Part shown: positions 56,993 to 64,000 of the stretch, piece by piece
Layout: every line of letters begins with the position of its first letter
Position numbering within the stretch: the stretch's first letter is position 1
Origin: Planctomycetota bacterium
GTDB lineage: Bacteria > Planctomycetota > UBA1135 > GCA-002686595
Assembly (NCBI GenBank): GCA_020638875.1
Contig: JACKHS010000016.1
Span: 20,159 to 84,158 of the forward strand
Reading direction: 5' to 3'
DNA length: 64,000 bases
Notes under the pieces: generated by a model
What the model saw: the letters and a program-made list of their open reading frames with translations, nothing else
What the model was told of the DNA's origin: nothing
Databases searched by the model: none
Translations under genes and position numbers: made by a program

Positions 56993-58109
56993 GTGGTGGC
57001 CGGCGTGCTGTCGGGCACCTCGGCCGACGGCGTCGACGTCGTGCTCGCGCGGCCCGCGGTGGGGGACGGGCACGTCACCGCGATCGAGGCGCTGGCCTTC
57101 GAGACGCGGCCCTTCCAGGCCGAGCTCGGCGCGCGCGTGCGCGCGGCGCTGGGCGGCGCGCCGCTGGACGCGCGCGGCGTGACGTTGCTCTCGCGCGACC
57201 TCGGGCGCGCCTTCGGCGCCGCGGCGCGCGCGCTCGCCGAGGCGTCCGGGCTGGAGCTCGACCTCGTCGGGAGCCACGGGCAGACCGTCTGGCACCACGA
57301 CGACCGCGAGCCCAGCGGCCCGGCCAGCCTGCAGCTCGGCGACGGCGACTGGGTGGCCGAGGCGGCCGGCGCGACCGTCGTCAGCGACTTCCGCCAGCGC
57401 GACCTCGCCGCCGGCGGGCTCGGCGCGCCGCTCTCGGCGCTGGCCGACGACGCGGTCTTCGCCGCCGCGCCGCGACCGACCGCGGTGCTGAACCTCGGCG
57501 GCGTGGCGAACCTCTCCTGGCTGCCCGCGCGCGGCGAGCCGCTGGCCTTCGACACGGGACCGGCGGGCGCGCTGCTCGACGGCCTCGCGCGGCGCCTGCT
57601 CGACGCGCCCTGCGACCGCGACGGCGCGGCGGCGCTGCGCGGGCGCGCGCGTCCCGAGCTCGTCGAGCGCTGGCTCGCCCACCCCTTCTTCGGCGCGCCG
57701 CCGCCCAAGAGCACCGGGCGCGACACCTTCGGCGCGGCCTGGCTCGACGGGCTGCTCGCCGACGCCGCGGGACGTCCCGGCCGAGGACCTCCTGGCGAGC
57801 GCGTGCGCCGTCGTCGCCGAGCACGTCGCGCGCGCGCGCCTGCGCCTGGCTGCCCGCGCCCGCCGACCCGCTGTGGGTGGCCGGCGGCGGCGTGCACAAC
57901 CCCGCGCTGCTGGCGGCGCTGCGCGAGCGCCTCGGCCCGGCGGGCGTGCGCTCGTCCGCGGCGGTGGGGTGGACCCCGACGCGCGCGAGGCGCTGGTCTT
58001 CGCCGTGCTGGCCGCGCGCTGCCTGCTCGGCGAGCCGAGCACGCGCCTGGCCGCCACCGGCGCCGCGGCGGGGCGCGTGCTGGGCAAGATCAGCCCGGGC
58101 CCTCGGTAG
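56993..58109 (+). pseudogene. anmK: Anhydro-N-acetylmuramic acid kinase with three frame breaks
   Basis: AnmK phosphorylates anhydro-MurNAc from recycled peptidoglycan. GTG 56993 has GGAGGAGGGG just upstream and begins VAGVLSGTSADGVDVVLA, the family N-terminus. Then come GSHGQTVWHHD, LQLGDGDWVAEAAG, VVSDFRQRDLAAGG, VLNLGGVANLS and FDTGPAG. After LLADAA the frame changes at a G run (57769-57771), again in a CG tract around 57828-57840, and a third time at GGTGGGGTGG (57963-57972). Across the three frames the remaining family blocks are readable: PADPLWVAGGGVHNPAL and DPDAREALVFAVLAARCLLG. The full length would be about 372 residues, normal for AnmK. All three sites are simple-sequence tracts, so sequencing error is a serious alternative to decay. 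Confidence 0.8.
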
Positions 58110-58207
58110 CCGGGCGGGCTGGTCCGGGTAGGCCCCCTCGTCCCGCGCGGCGCCCGCGCCGGCGCGGACGCGACCCGCCGCGTGCCCCGTCCGGGGCGCC
58201 TCGGCGC

Positions 58208-58235
58208 TTGATCCGCGGCACCCCGCCGTTATCAT
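58208..58235 (+). promoter_or_regulatory. Promoter of the HEAT-repeat gene
   Basis: TTGATC (58208-58213), a 16-base spacer and TATCAT (58230-58235). The leader is about 125 bases. Confidence 0.6.
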
Positions 58236-58366
58236 CCCGCAACGTTTTGCCCCGGCCAGGCTTGGGAGGCTCGCGGTGTCCCCGCGCGGCGCAGCCCCTC
58301 CCGCCCACCCGGACCACCGCCCGCCGCCCTGCGCGACCGCGAGCCCCAACCCCCTCACCCCCTCCC

Positions 58367-60457
58367 ATGACCGGAATGCGACGCCACCTCGGTCTCCTCA
58401 CGTTGGTGACCGCCATGAGCCTGCCCGCCATGGCGATGACCGTGGACGAAGCCACCGACCTCTTCAACGAAGGGGTCGCTCTCCTGAACCGCGGTGAGGA
58501 CGAGGCCGCGCTCGAGAAGTTCACCGCCGTGCTCGCGCTCGACCCGAGCAACGAGGCGGCGTACGAGCTCTGGAAGGTCACCGACCACGAGGTCTGGCTG
58601 AACCTGCTCGTGAAGGGCGGTCAGTACGAGCTCGTCGCGAAGCGCCTGATGGACCGCGCGAAGCTGGGCAACGCCGAGCAGCGCGACGACGAGGCCGCCA
58701 TCCGCGGGCTGCTGCGCGAGCTGCAGGGCGACGACGTGCTCGCGCGCGCCAAGGCCATCCGCGCCCTCGCGGCCGACCACGGCGAGTACGCGGTGCAGTA
58801 CATGCTGCCGACGCTGGCCGACGAGAACGCCGGCGACCGCCGCGTCCTCTTCATGCAGACGCTGACCGAGATGGGCACGGACGTGGTCCTGCCCCTCGCG
58901 GCCGCCCTGCGCTCCGACGACGCCTACCTGCGCCGCAACGTGGCGCTCGTGCTCGGCTACATCGGCGACCCGCGCGCGGCCGCGGCGCTGACCTGGCACG
59001 CCTACAACGACGAGGACGCGGGCGTGAAGCTCGCCGCCGAGGAGGCCGCCAAGAAGTGCGGCGGCAGCGGCGACGCGCTGGCCCTGTTCCTGAAGCTGGG
59101 CGACGACTACCACCACCGCCGCGCCTCGGTGCTGCGCGCGGTCGACTACAGCGACGTGACCTGGAGCTGGCAGGACGGCGCGCTCGTCGCGACCGCCGTG
59201 CCGCGCTTCCTCTACAACGAGGAGCTCTCCAAGAACGCCTACTACGACGCGCTGGCGACCGACTCCGGCTCGCTCGACGCCCGCGCCGGCCTGGCCCGCG
59301 CCTACGTCGCCGAGCAGGCCGAGCTCGAGCTGCGCGCCGCGGAGGGCCTCGAGGACGAGGGTCTGGCCGGGCAGCTCGCGGAGGCCACCATCGCGGTGAA
59401 CACCGCCGGCATCGACGCGCTCGACCGCGCGCTGACTTGGGCCGTGCGCGACACCGACGCCGCCGCCGGCGTGGGCCTGATCCGGGCCCTCGGCATGAGC
59501 TCGAACGCGCCCACCGCCTCGCTGAACGCCGCCCAGACCTCGGGCGACGGCGCCCTGCGCGGCGAGGCCGCGGTGGCCCTGGGCGAGATCGCCCTGCGCA
59601 GCCGCACCGCTCCCGGCAACGCGGTCGTCCACGGCCTCGGCGAGGCCGCCGGCCGTGAGGTCCTGCGCATCGGCGTCGTCATCGACGGCGACGAGGCCCG
59701 CGGCCGCGCCCTGGCCGACGCCATGGCCGCCGGCGGCATGGTCGTCAACTACTGGAACACCGGCGCCACGGGCCTGGCCCTGCTGAAGCGCGCGCCGGGC
59801 GTCGACGTGATCGTCGTGGCCGACACGCTGCCCGACCTCACCGCCGACCAGGTCGTCGACGAGATCCGCCGCGACGAGCGCACGGCCGCGACGCCGCTCG
59901 TGATGATCACCGCCGACGAGGACGCCGACTGGGGCGACCGCATCACCGCGACGATGGCGCCCGGCGGCGACCTGTCGGTGATCGAGGGCGCGATGAGCGA
60001 GGGCTTCGACGGGGACCGCGCGCGCGCCGACGAGCTGGCCGCCCGCGCCGCGCTCACGCTGGCCGGTCTGGCCCGCAGCGGCGCCGACGTCTCCGCCGCG
60101 CTGCCCCAGGTGGCCGCGAGCCTGGCCTCGCGCCCCGACTCGGTGACCGTGCCCGCGATGGAGGCCCTCGGGGCCGCCGGCACGAGCGCCGAGGTCGCCG
60201 CCCTGGCCGCGGTGCTGATGGACGACGGCCGCTCCGACGCGGCGCGCGTGGCTGCGGCCGACGCGCTGGCGCAGATCGCCGCGCGCGAGCGCATCGGCGG
60301 TCCCGACGAGCTGCTCGCCGGTCTGGCCGGCGTCGTCTACTCGGACGCCTCGCTGGAGGTGCGCGTGGCTGCGTCGCGCGCGCTCTCCAACACCGCCATC
60401 GACGACGCCACGCGCGCGGAGATCACCCGCCGCGCCCGCGTCGACGTGGCCCAGTAG
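58367..60457 (+). CDS. Exported HEAT/TPR-repeat protein with an embedded receiver-like domain, function unknown
   Basis: The 696-residue protein starts with a signal peptide (HLGLLTLVTAMSLPAMA). A TPR-like segment follows (DLFNEGVALLNRGEDEAALEKFTAVLALDPSNEAAYELW), then HEAT repeats (about 110-240 and again 550-690, for example RRNVALVLGYIGDPRAAAAL and DAARVAAADALAQIA). Around residues 425-520 a CheY-like pattern appears: LRIGVVIDGDEARGRALADAM, VIVVADTLPDLTADQV and TPLVMITADEDAD. A receiver fold behind a signal peptide would be unusual, because phosphorelays are cytoplasmic. Either the signal is misread as exported or the domain is a degenerate fold. ATG 58367 or 58376 are both possible starts. 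Confidence 0.78.
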   Translation: MTGMRRHLGLLTLVTAMSLPAMAMTVDEATDLFNEGVALLNRGEDEAALEKFTAVLALDPSNEAAYELWKVTDHEVWLNLLVKGGQYELVAKRLMDRAKLGNAEQRDDEAAIRGLLRELQGDDVLARAKAIRALAADHGEYAVQYMLPTLADENAGDRRVLFMQTLTEMGTDVVLPLAAALRSDDAYLRRNVALVLGYIGDPRAAAALTWHAYNDEDAGVKLAAEEAAKKCGGSGDALALFLKLGDDYHHRRASVLRAVDYSDVTWSWQDGALVATAVPRFLYNEELSKNAYYDALATDSGSLDARAGLARAYVAEQAELELRAAEGLEDEGLAGQLAEATIAVNTAGIDALDRALTWAVRDTDAAAGVGLIRALGMSSNAPTASLNAAQTSGDGALRGEAAVALGEIALRSRTAPGNAVVHGLGEAAGREVLRIGVVIDGDEARGRALADAMAAGGMVVNYWNTGATGLALLKRAPGVDVIVVADTLPDLTADQVVDEIRRDERTAATPLVMITADEDADWGDRITATMAPGGDLSVIEGAMSEGFDGDRARADELAARAALTLAGLARSGADVSAALPQVAASLASRPDSVTVPAMEALGAAGTSAEVAALAAVLMDDGRSDAARVAAADALAQIAARERIGGPDELLAGLAGVVYSDASLEVRVAASRALSNTAIDDATRAEITRRARVDVAQ

Positions 60458-60523
60458 CCGCCCCACGGGGGAGCGGGGAGAACCTCTCCGCTCCTCGGTG
60501 TCGCATCCGACGCCGACGGACGG

Positions 60524-60529
60524 TATGCT
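60524..60529 (+). promoter_or_regulatory. -10-like box upstream of tRNA-Thr
   Basis: TATGCT at 60524-60529, about 70 bases before the tRNA. No convincing -35. Confidence 0.35.
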
Positions 60530-60598
60530 TCCGCTCCCGTTCGCCGAGGACGGCCGGCGCCGGTGCCCTCCGGCGCCGCGGCAGCGGCGACACGCGAC

Positions 60599-60673
60599 GC
60601 CAGATTAGCTCAGCGGTAGAGCACAGCTTTCGTAAAGCTGGGGTCATCGGTTCAAATCCGATATCTGGCTCCA
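60599..60673 (+). tRNA. tRNA-Thr (anticodon CGU)
   Basis: A complete cloverleaf: acceptor GCCAGAT paired with ATCTGGC, D arm AGCTCAGCGGTAGAGC, anticodon arm CAGCT-TTCGTAA-AGCTG with anticodon CGT (reads ACG codons), T arm ATCGG-TTCAAAT-CCGAT, discriminator T and an encoded CCA. It reads the ACG threonine codon, which is frequent in this GC-rich genome. A terminator follows 3 bases later. Confidence 0.97.
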
Positions 60674-60676
60674 TCC

Positions 60677-60711
60677 AAGGCCGGATCGCCTGCAGGCGGT
60701 CCGGCCTTCTT
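60677..60711 (+). terminator. Intrinsic terminator of the tRNA-Thr gene
   Basis: AAGGCCGGATCGCC (60677-60690), loop TGCA, GGCGGTCCGGCCTT (60695-60708), then CTT. The stem has one G-T pair. Confidence 0.75.
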
Positions 60712-60990
60712 CGTGCCCGCGCCGCCGCCCCATTGCCGCCCGGACGGGCCCCTTCCGTGGCCCGCGTCGCCGCGCGGCGGATCGACCCGGCGCCCGAGGG
60801 GCACGCGGCGCGACGCGGTGCGCAGCGCGCCTGCGCCGCCGCGCGACCCCGGCCGAGGCGCACGTCCGTCCGCGGCGTGCCCACGAGCGCGGGGCCGTCC
60901 GCCGCGTTACCCCGCCGTGACCAAGGCGCGCGCTCCCGCGGCGTACCGTCGTCGGAGAACGAAGCCCCGCAGCCTCGGGGCCCACCGACG

Positions 60991-63288
60991 ATGAAGCACA
61001 CGCCTCGGCACCTCGCGACCCTCGCGGTCGCCGCCCTCCTGAACCTGTCCGCGCCCGCCCAGAGCCCCGTCGCGCCGCCGCCGCCGACGTGGCCCGAGCT
61101 CTCCAGCGTCAGCCACGTCGTCGTGCCGCAGGCGCGCGGCTTCGCGCTGGCGCCGGGCCGCACGCCGATCCTCGTCGACGCGGTCGCGGCCGAGGTCGAG
61201 TTGCTCGACCAGGCGGCGCGCACGACGCTCGACGTGCTGCTCACCAACCCCGGGACGAGCCGCGCCGAGGCCGTGCTGCTCCTGCCGGTGCCGGCCGGCG
61301 CGGTCGTCTCGGCCTTCGAGTTCGAGGGCTCGGCCGCCGAACCGACCGCGCGCCTGCTGCCGCGCGACGAGGCGCGCCGCACCTACGACGAGATCGTGGC
61401 GCGCGTGAAGGACCCCGCGCTGCTCGAGTTCGCCGGGGCGAACCTGGTGCGCTCGAGCGTCTTCCCGGTCGAGGCCGGCGGGCGCCAGCGCGTGCGCCTG
61501 ACCTACGAGCACCTGCTGCCGATCGACGGCGGACGCGTGGACTACGTGCTGCCGCGCAGCGAGTCGCTGAGCACGCGCGTGCCGTGGCACGTGAAGGTCG
61601 ACGTCGCGAGCAGCGCGCCGATCTCGATGGTCTACTCGCCGACGCACGACGTCGAGGTGCTGCGCCGCGAGGCCAAGCATCTCGCGCTGCGCGTGCGCCC
61701 CGCGGCGGAGGCCGCGCCCGGGCCGTTCCGGCTCTCCTACCTGCTCGAGCGCGACGACGTCACGGCTTCGCTCGTGGCGTACCCGGCGCCCGAGATCGGC
61801 GGCGGCTACTTCCTCGTCATGGCCGGGCTCCCGGCGACGCTGGAAGGGCGCAAGCACCAGCTCAAGCGCGAGGTGACGATCGTGCTCGACCGCTCGGGCT
61901 CGATGGCCGGCGAGAAGATGGACCAGGCGCGCGCCGCCGCGCTGCAGGTGATCGAGGGGCTGGCGCCCGGCGAGGCCTTCAACGTGATCGACTACTCGAG
62001 CCGCGTGTCGAAGTTCGCCGCGCAGCCGGTGCTGAAGTCGCGCGAGGAGGTGCTCGCCGCGCGCGCGTACCTCGACACGCTGCGGCCGACCGGCGGCACC
62101 AACATCCACGACGCGCTGCTCGAGGCGCTGCGCCAGCCGGCGCGCGAGGGCTACCTCGGCATCGTGCTGTTCCTGACCGACGGCCTGCCGACGGTGGGGC
62201 AGACCTCCGAGCGCTCGATCGAGGCGCTGGTGCACGCGGGAAACGTGCACGGCCGGCGCGTGTTCACCTTCGGTGTCGGCCTCGACGTCAACGCGCCGCT
62301 GCTCGACCGCCTGGCGGACGAGACGCGCGCCGTGGCGTCGTACGTGCTGCCCGGCGAGGACGTCGAGCTCTCGGTCGCGGGCGTCTTCGAGAAGCTCTAC
62401 GGGCCGGTGCTGTCCGACCTCGAGCTCGAGACGCTCGACGCGAGCGGCCAGCTCACCACGCGCGCCGTGCGCGAGGTGCTGCCCGCGCGCCTGCCCGACC
62501 TGTACGAGGGCGACCAGCTCGTGCTGCTCGGCCAGTACCTCGGCGAGGCGCCGCTGCGCTTCCGCCTGAAGGGCGACTTCCTCGGCACACCGCGCACGTT
62601 CGCCTTCGAGTTCGGCGTCGAGGGCGCCAGCACGCGCAACGCCTTCGTGCCGCGCCTGTGGGCCGGCCGCAAGATCGCGTTCCTCGTGGACCGGATCCGG
62701 CAGGCCGGCGCGGAGCTCGGCGCCAACCCGATCGCCGTCGGCACCGACCTCTTCACCGACCCCCGCTACGCCGAGCTCGCCGAGGAGATCCTGCGGCTCT
62801 CGACCGAGTTCGGGATCCTCAGCGAGTACACGTCCTTCCTCGCGACCGAGGGCACCGACCTCGGCCACTGGGGCGGGCTCCTGACCGCGTGCAACGCGGA
62901 GCTCGACAAGCGCGCGGTGCGCTTGCGCGTCGGCGCCGGCGCCGTGAGCCAGAGCCGCAACTTCAACGAGAAGAAGGCGCAGACGCTGCTGAACTACGAC
63001 AACGACTTCTGGGACGAGCAGAACCGGCTCGTGAGCACGAGCAACGTCCAGCAGATCTGCGACCGCGCCTTCTTCCAGCGCGACGGGCGCTGGATCGACT
63101 CGCGCCTGATCGGCGGCGACGGCGAGGTCGCGCCCGCCGAGGTCGTGACCTTCGGCAGCGCCGAGCACACCGCGATGGTGGACGCCCTGGCGAGCCAGGG
63201 GCGCTCCGGCCTGCTGTCGCTCTCGGGCGACATCCTCCTCGACTACCAAGGCCGCCACGTGCTCGTGAAGAACGGCGCGGGCGAGTGA
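60991..63288 (+). CDS. Exported VIT and von Willebrand factor A domain protein
   Basis: The 765-residue protein has a signal peptide (HLATLAVAALLNLSAPA). A VIT domain (about 40-180) has LLLPVPAGAVVSAFEFEGS, RDEARRTYDEIVARVKDPALLEFAGANLVRSSVFPVEAGG. A vWA domain (about 290-470) has the MIDAS motif DRSGSM, GGTNIHDALLEAL and LFLTDGLPTVG. The C-terminal part (about 480-765) resembles the tail of inter-alpha-trypsin-inhibitor-like and marine-proteobacterial-sortase-associated proteins. The ending NFNEKKAQTLLNYDNDFWDE and a degenerate repeat after it have no assigned role. It is followed by another vWA gene in the same direction. Confidence 0.88.
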   Translation: MKHTPRHLATLAVAALLNLSAPAQSPVAPPPPTWPELSSVSHVVVPQARGFALAPGRTPILVDAVAAEVELLDQAARTTLDVLLTNPGTSRAEAVLLLPVPAGAVVSAFEFEGSAAEPTARLLPRDEARRTYDEIVARVKDPALLEFAGANLVRSSVFPVEAGGRQRVRLTYEHLLPIDGGRVDYVLPRSESLSTRVPWHVKVDVASSAPISMVYSPTHDVEVLRREAKHLALRVRPAAEAAPGPFRLSYLLERDDVTASLVAYPAPEIGGGYFLVMAGLPATLEGRKHQLKREVTIVLDRSGSMAGEKMDQARAAALQVIEGLAPGEAFNVIDYSSRVSKFAAQPVLKSREEVLAARAYLDTLRPTGGTNIHDALLEALRQPAREGYLGIVLFLTDGLPTVGQTSERSIEALVHAGNVHGRRVFTFGVGLDVNAPLLDRLADETRAVASYVLPGEDVELSVAGVFEKLYGPVLSDLELETLDASGQLTTRAVREVLPARLPDLYEGDQLVLLGQYLGEAPLRFRLKGDFLGTPRTFAFEFGVEGASTRNAFVPRLWAGRKIAFLVDRIRQAGAELGANPIAVGTDLFTDPRYAELAEEILRLSTEFGILSEYTSFLATEGTDLGHWGGLLTACNAELDKRAVRLRVGAGAVSQSRNFNEKKAQTLLNYDNDFWDEQNRLVSTSNVQQICDRAFFQRDGRWIDSRLIGGDGEVAPAEVVTFGSAEHTAMVDALASQGRSGLLSLSGDILLDYQGRHVLVKNGAGE

Positions 63289-63322
63289 CGGCCCCGACCA
63301 CCCTCACCAAGGAGACCTGACC

Positions 63323-64000
63323 ATGAACGCCATCCTCCGACTGACCCCCCTGGGCCTGGGCTTCGCGGGCGCCGCGCTCGCGGCGGCGCACGGGCTCGCG
63401 CAAGAGAGTGCCGCCCCGGCCGTCACGACCAGCGTCGTGCGCGAGGTGAGCTGCGCGCGCTACGGCTGGAGCCCCGGCTGCGGCTGGAGCGAGGCGCCCT
63501 GGGCGCTCGCCGTCCCGCCGCCCGCGAACCCGCTCGTCGAGATCGCCATCTGCCTCGATACGAGCGGCTCGATGGACGGCCTGATCGGCTCCGCGAAGCA
63601 GAAGCTCTGGGCCATCGTCAACGAGTTCGTCTTCGCCGAGCCGATGCCGCGGCTGCGCGTGGCGCTGTACACGTACGGCAACGACGGCCACTCGGCGGAG
63701 AACGGCTGGGTGAACCTCGAGTGCCCGCTGACGGAGGACCTCGACCTCGTCTCCGAGCGGCTCTTCGCGCAGACGACCAACGGCGGCACCGAACTCGTCG
63801 GGCGTGTGGTCAACGCGGCCGCCGGTCAGCTGGACTGGAGCCCCGACCCCGGCGCGCTCAAGCTGATCGTCGTGGCGGGCAACGAGACGGCCGACCAGGA
63901 CACCGTCGTGAGCTTCCGCGACGCCTGCGCGGGCGCCATCGCGCGCGACATCATGGTCGACGCGATCTACTGCGGTGCGCCCGGCGACGGCGACGCCGAC
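63323..64000 (+). CDS. Exported vWA-domain protein, cut by the window end
   Basis: The reading frame opens at ATG 63323 with GGAG 8 bases upstream and is still open at the last base (226 codons seen). A signal peptide (MNAILRLTPLGLGFAGAALAAAHGLA) precedes a Cys/Trp-rich stretch (SCARYGWSPGCGWSEAPW). The vWA domain begins at PLVEIAICLDTSGSMDGLIGSAKQKLWAIV with MIDAS DTSGSM, then NGGTELVGRVV and LKLIVVAGNETADQD. It lies 34 bases after the VIT-vWA gene and is probably co-transcribed with it. Confidence 0.85.
   Translation, partial: MNAILRLTPLGLGFAGAALAAAHGLAQESAAPAVTTSVVREVSCARYGWSPGCGWSEAPWALAVPPPANPLVEIAICLDTSGSMDGLIGSAKQKLWAIVNEFVFAEPMPRLRVALYTYGNDGHSAENGWVNLECPLTEDLDLVSERLFAQTTNGGTELVGRVVNAAAGQLDWSPDPGALKLIVVAGNETADQDTVVSFRDACAGAIARDIMVDAIYCGAPGDGDAD

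Noticed and set aside
60423..61382. Minus-strand ORF containing GFEPMTPALRKLCSTAEL
   Set aside because: This is the well-known spurious translation of the antisense of a tRNA gene (here tRNA-Thr). It also overlaps real genes on both sides.

Overview
The window is about 70% G+C and densely coded. It looks like a chromosomal piece from a Gram-negative-type bacterium, most likely a high-GC member of the Planctomycetota. Pointers to that phylum are a very large exported protein ending in a PVC-type cytochrome c domain (43432-48299), a sulfatase-modifying-factor-like protein, a ThuA-domain protein and several large secreted proteins of unknown role. KDO synthesis genes (kdsA, kdsB) and two Lipid-A-synthase N-terminal-type domains argue for an outer membrane with LPS-like glycolipid. 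The taxonomic call is inference, because there is no rRNA in the window.

Layout. 1-5 kb: a FliA/WhiG-type sigma factor; an ORF-less minus-strand transcription unit with a cyclic-di-GMP-I riboswitch at its 5' end and an intrinsic terminator at its 3' end; a lipid kinase-kdsA pair; and a divergent sugar-reductase-like gene. 5-12 kb: valS, an SUMF1-family protein, an HD-GYP response regulator and an RluA-type pseudouridine synthase. 12-17.4 kb: a complete glycine-cleavage operon (gcvT, gcvH, gcvPA, gcvPB, lipoate ligase) behind a glycine riboswitch. 17.5-23 kb: two exported proteins, one a lipoprotein with about eleven Ig-like repeats. 23-27.6 kb: a tightly packed five-gene operon built around a membrane-tailed MglA-like GTPase and Roadblock/MglB-type proteins. 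27.8-29.6 kb: rpmB, a lysine-rich histone-H1-like protein and an HU protein. 29.7-34.1 kb: a minus-strand group (EI24-like membrane protein, glycosyltransferase, LAB_N protein, metG). 34.4-40 kb: glutaryl-CoA dehydrogenase family gene and two paralogous chemoreceptors, the second broken by an exact 64-bp internal duplication. 40-48.3 kb: Tm-1-like, ThuA and ADP-ribosylglycohydrolase genes and the giant multidomain gene, which carries a frameshift. 48.4-54.3 kb: a minus-strand run of a GT39-like membrane protein, lipoprotein, kdsB, pyrG and a DUF1844 protein. 54.6-64 kb: a LysM protein, a sigma-54 activator, a frame-disrupted anmK, an exported HEAT-repeat protein with a receiver-like domain, tRNA-Thr(CGU) and two vWA proteins.

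How it fits together. One theme is surface behaviour and second messengers. It includes a c-di-GMP riboswitch, an HD-GYP phosphodiesterase-type regulator, a FliA-type sigma factor, PilJ-like chemoreceptors sharing a promoter-like box, and an MglA/MglB-type polarity or motility module. A second theme is glycine metabolism, where the riboswitch, all four cleavage-system proteins and a lipoate ligase for GcvH are in one operon. A third is envelope and LPS precursor synthesis (kdsA, kdsB, pyrG, lipid kinase, LAB_N, glycosyltransferases). Several genes start within about ten bases of a good -10 box, so leaderless transcripts look common here. Frame breaks lie in short G or CG tracts in two genes and at an exact duplication in a third. 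Some of these may be sequencing or assembly errors rather than real pseudogenes.
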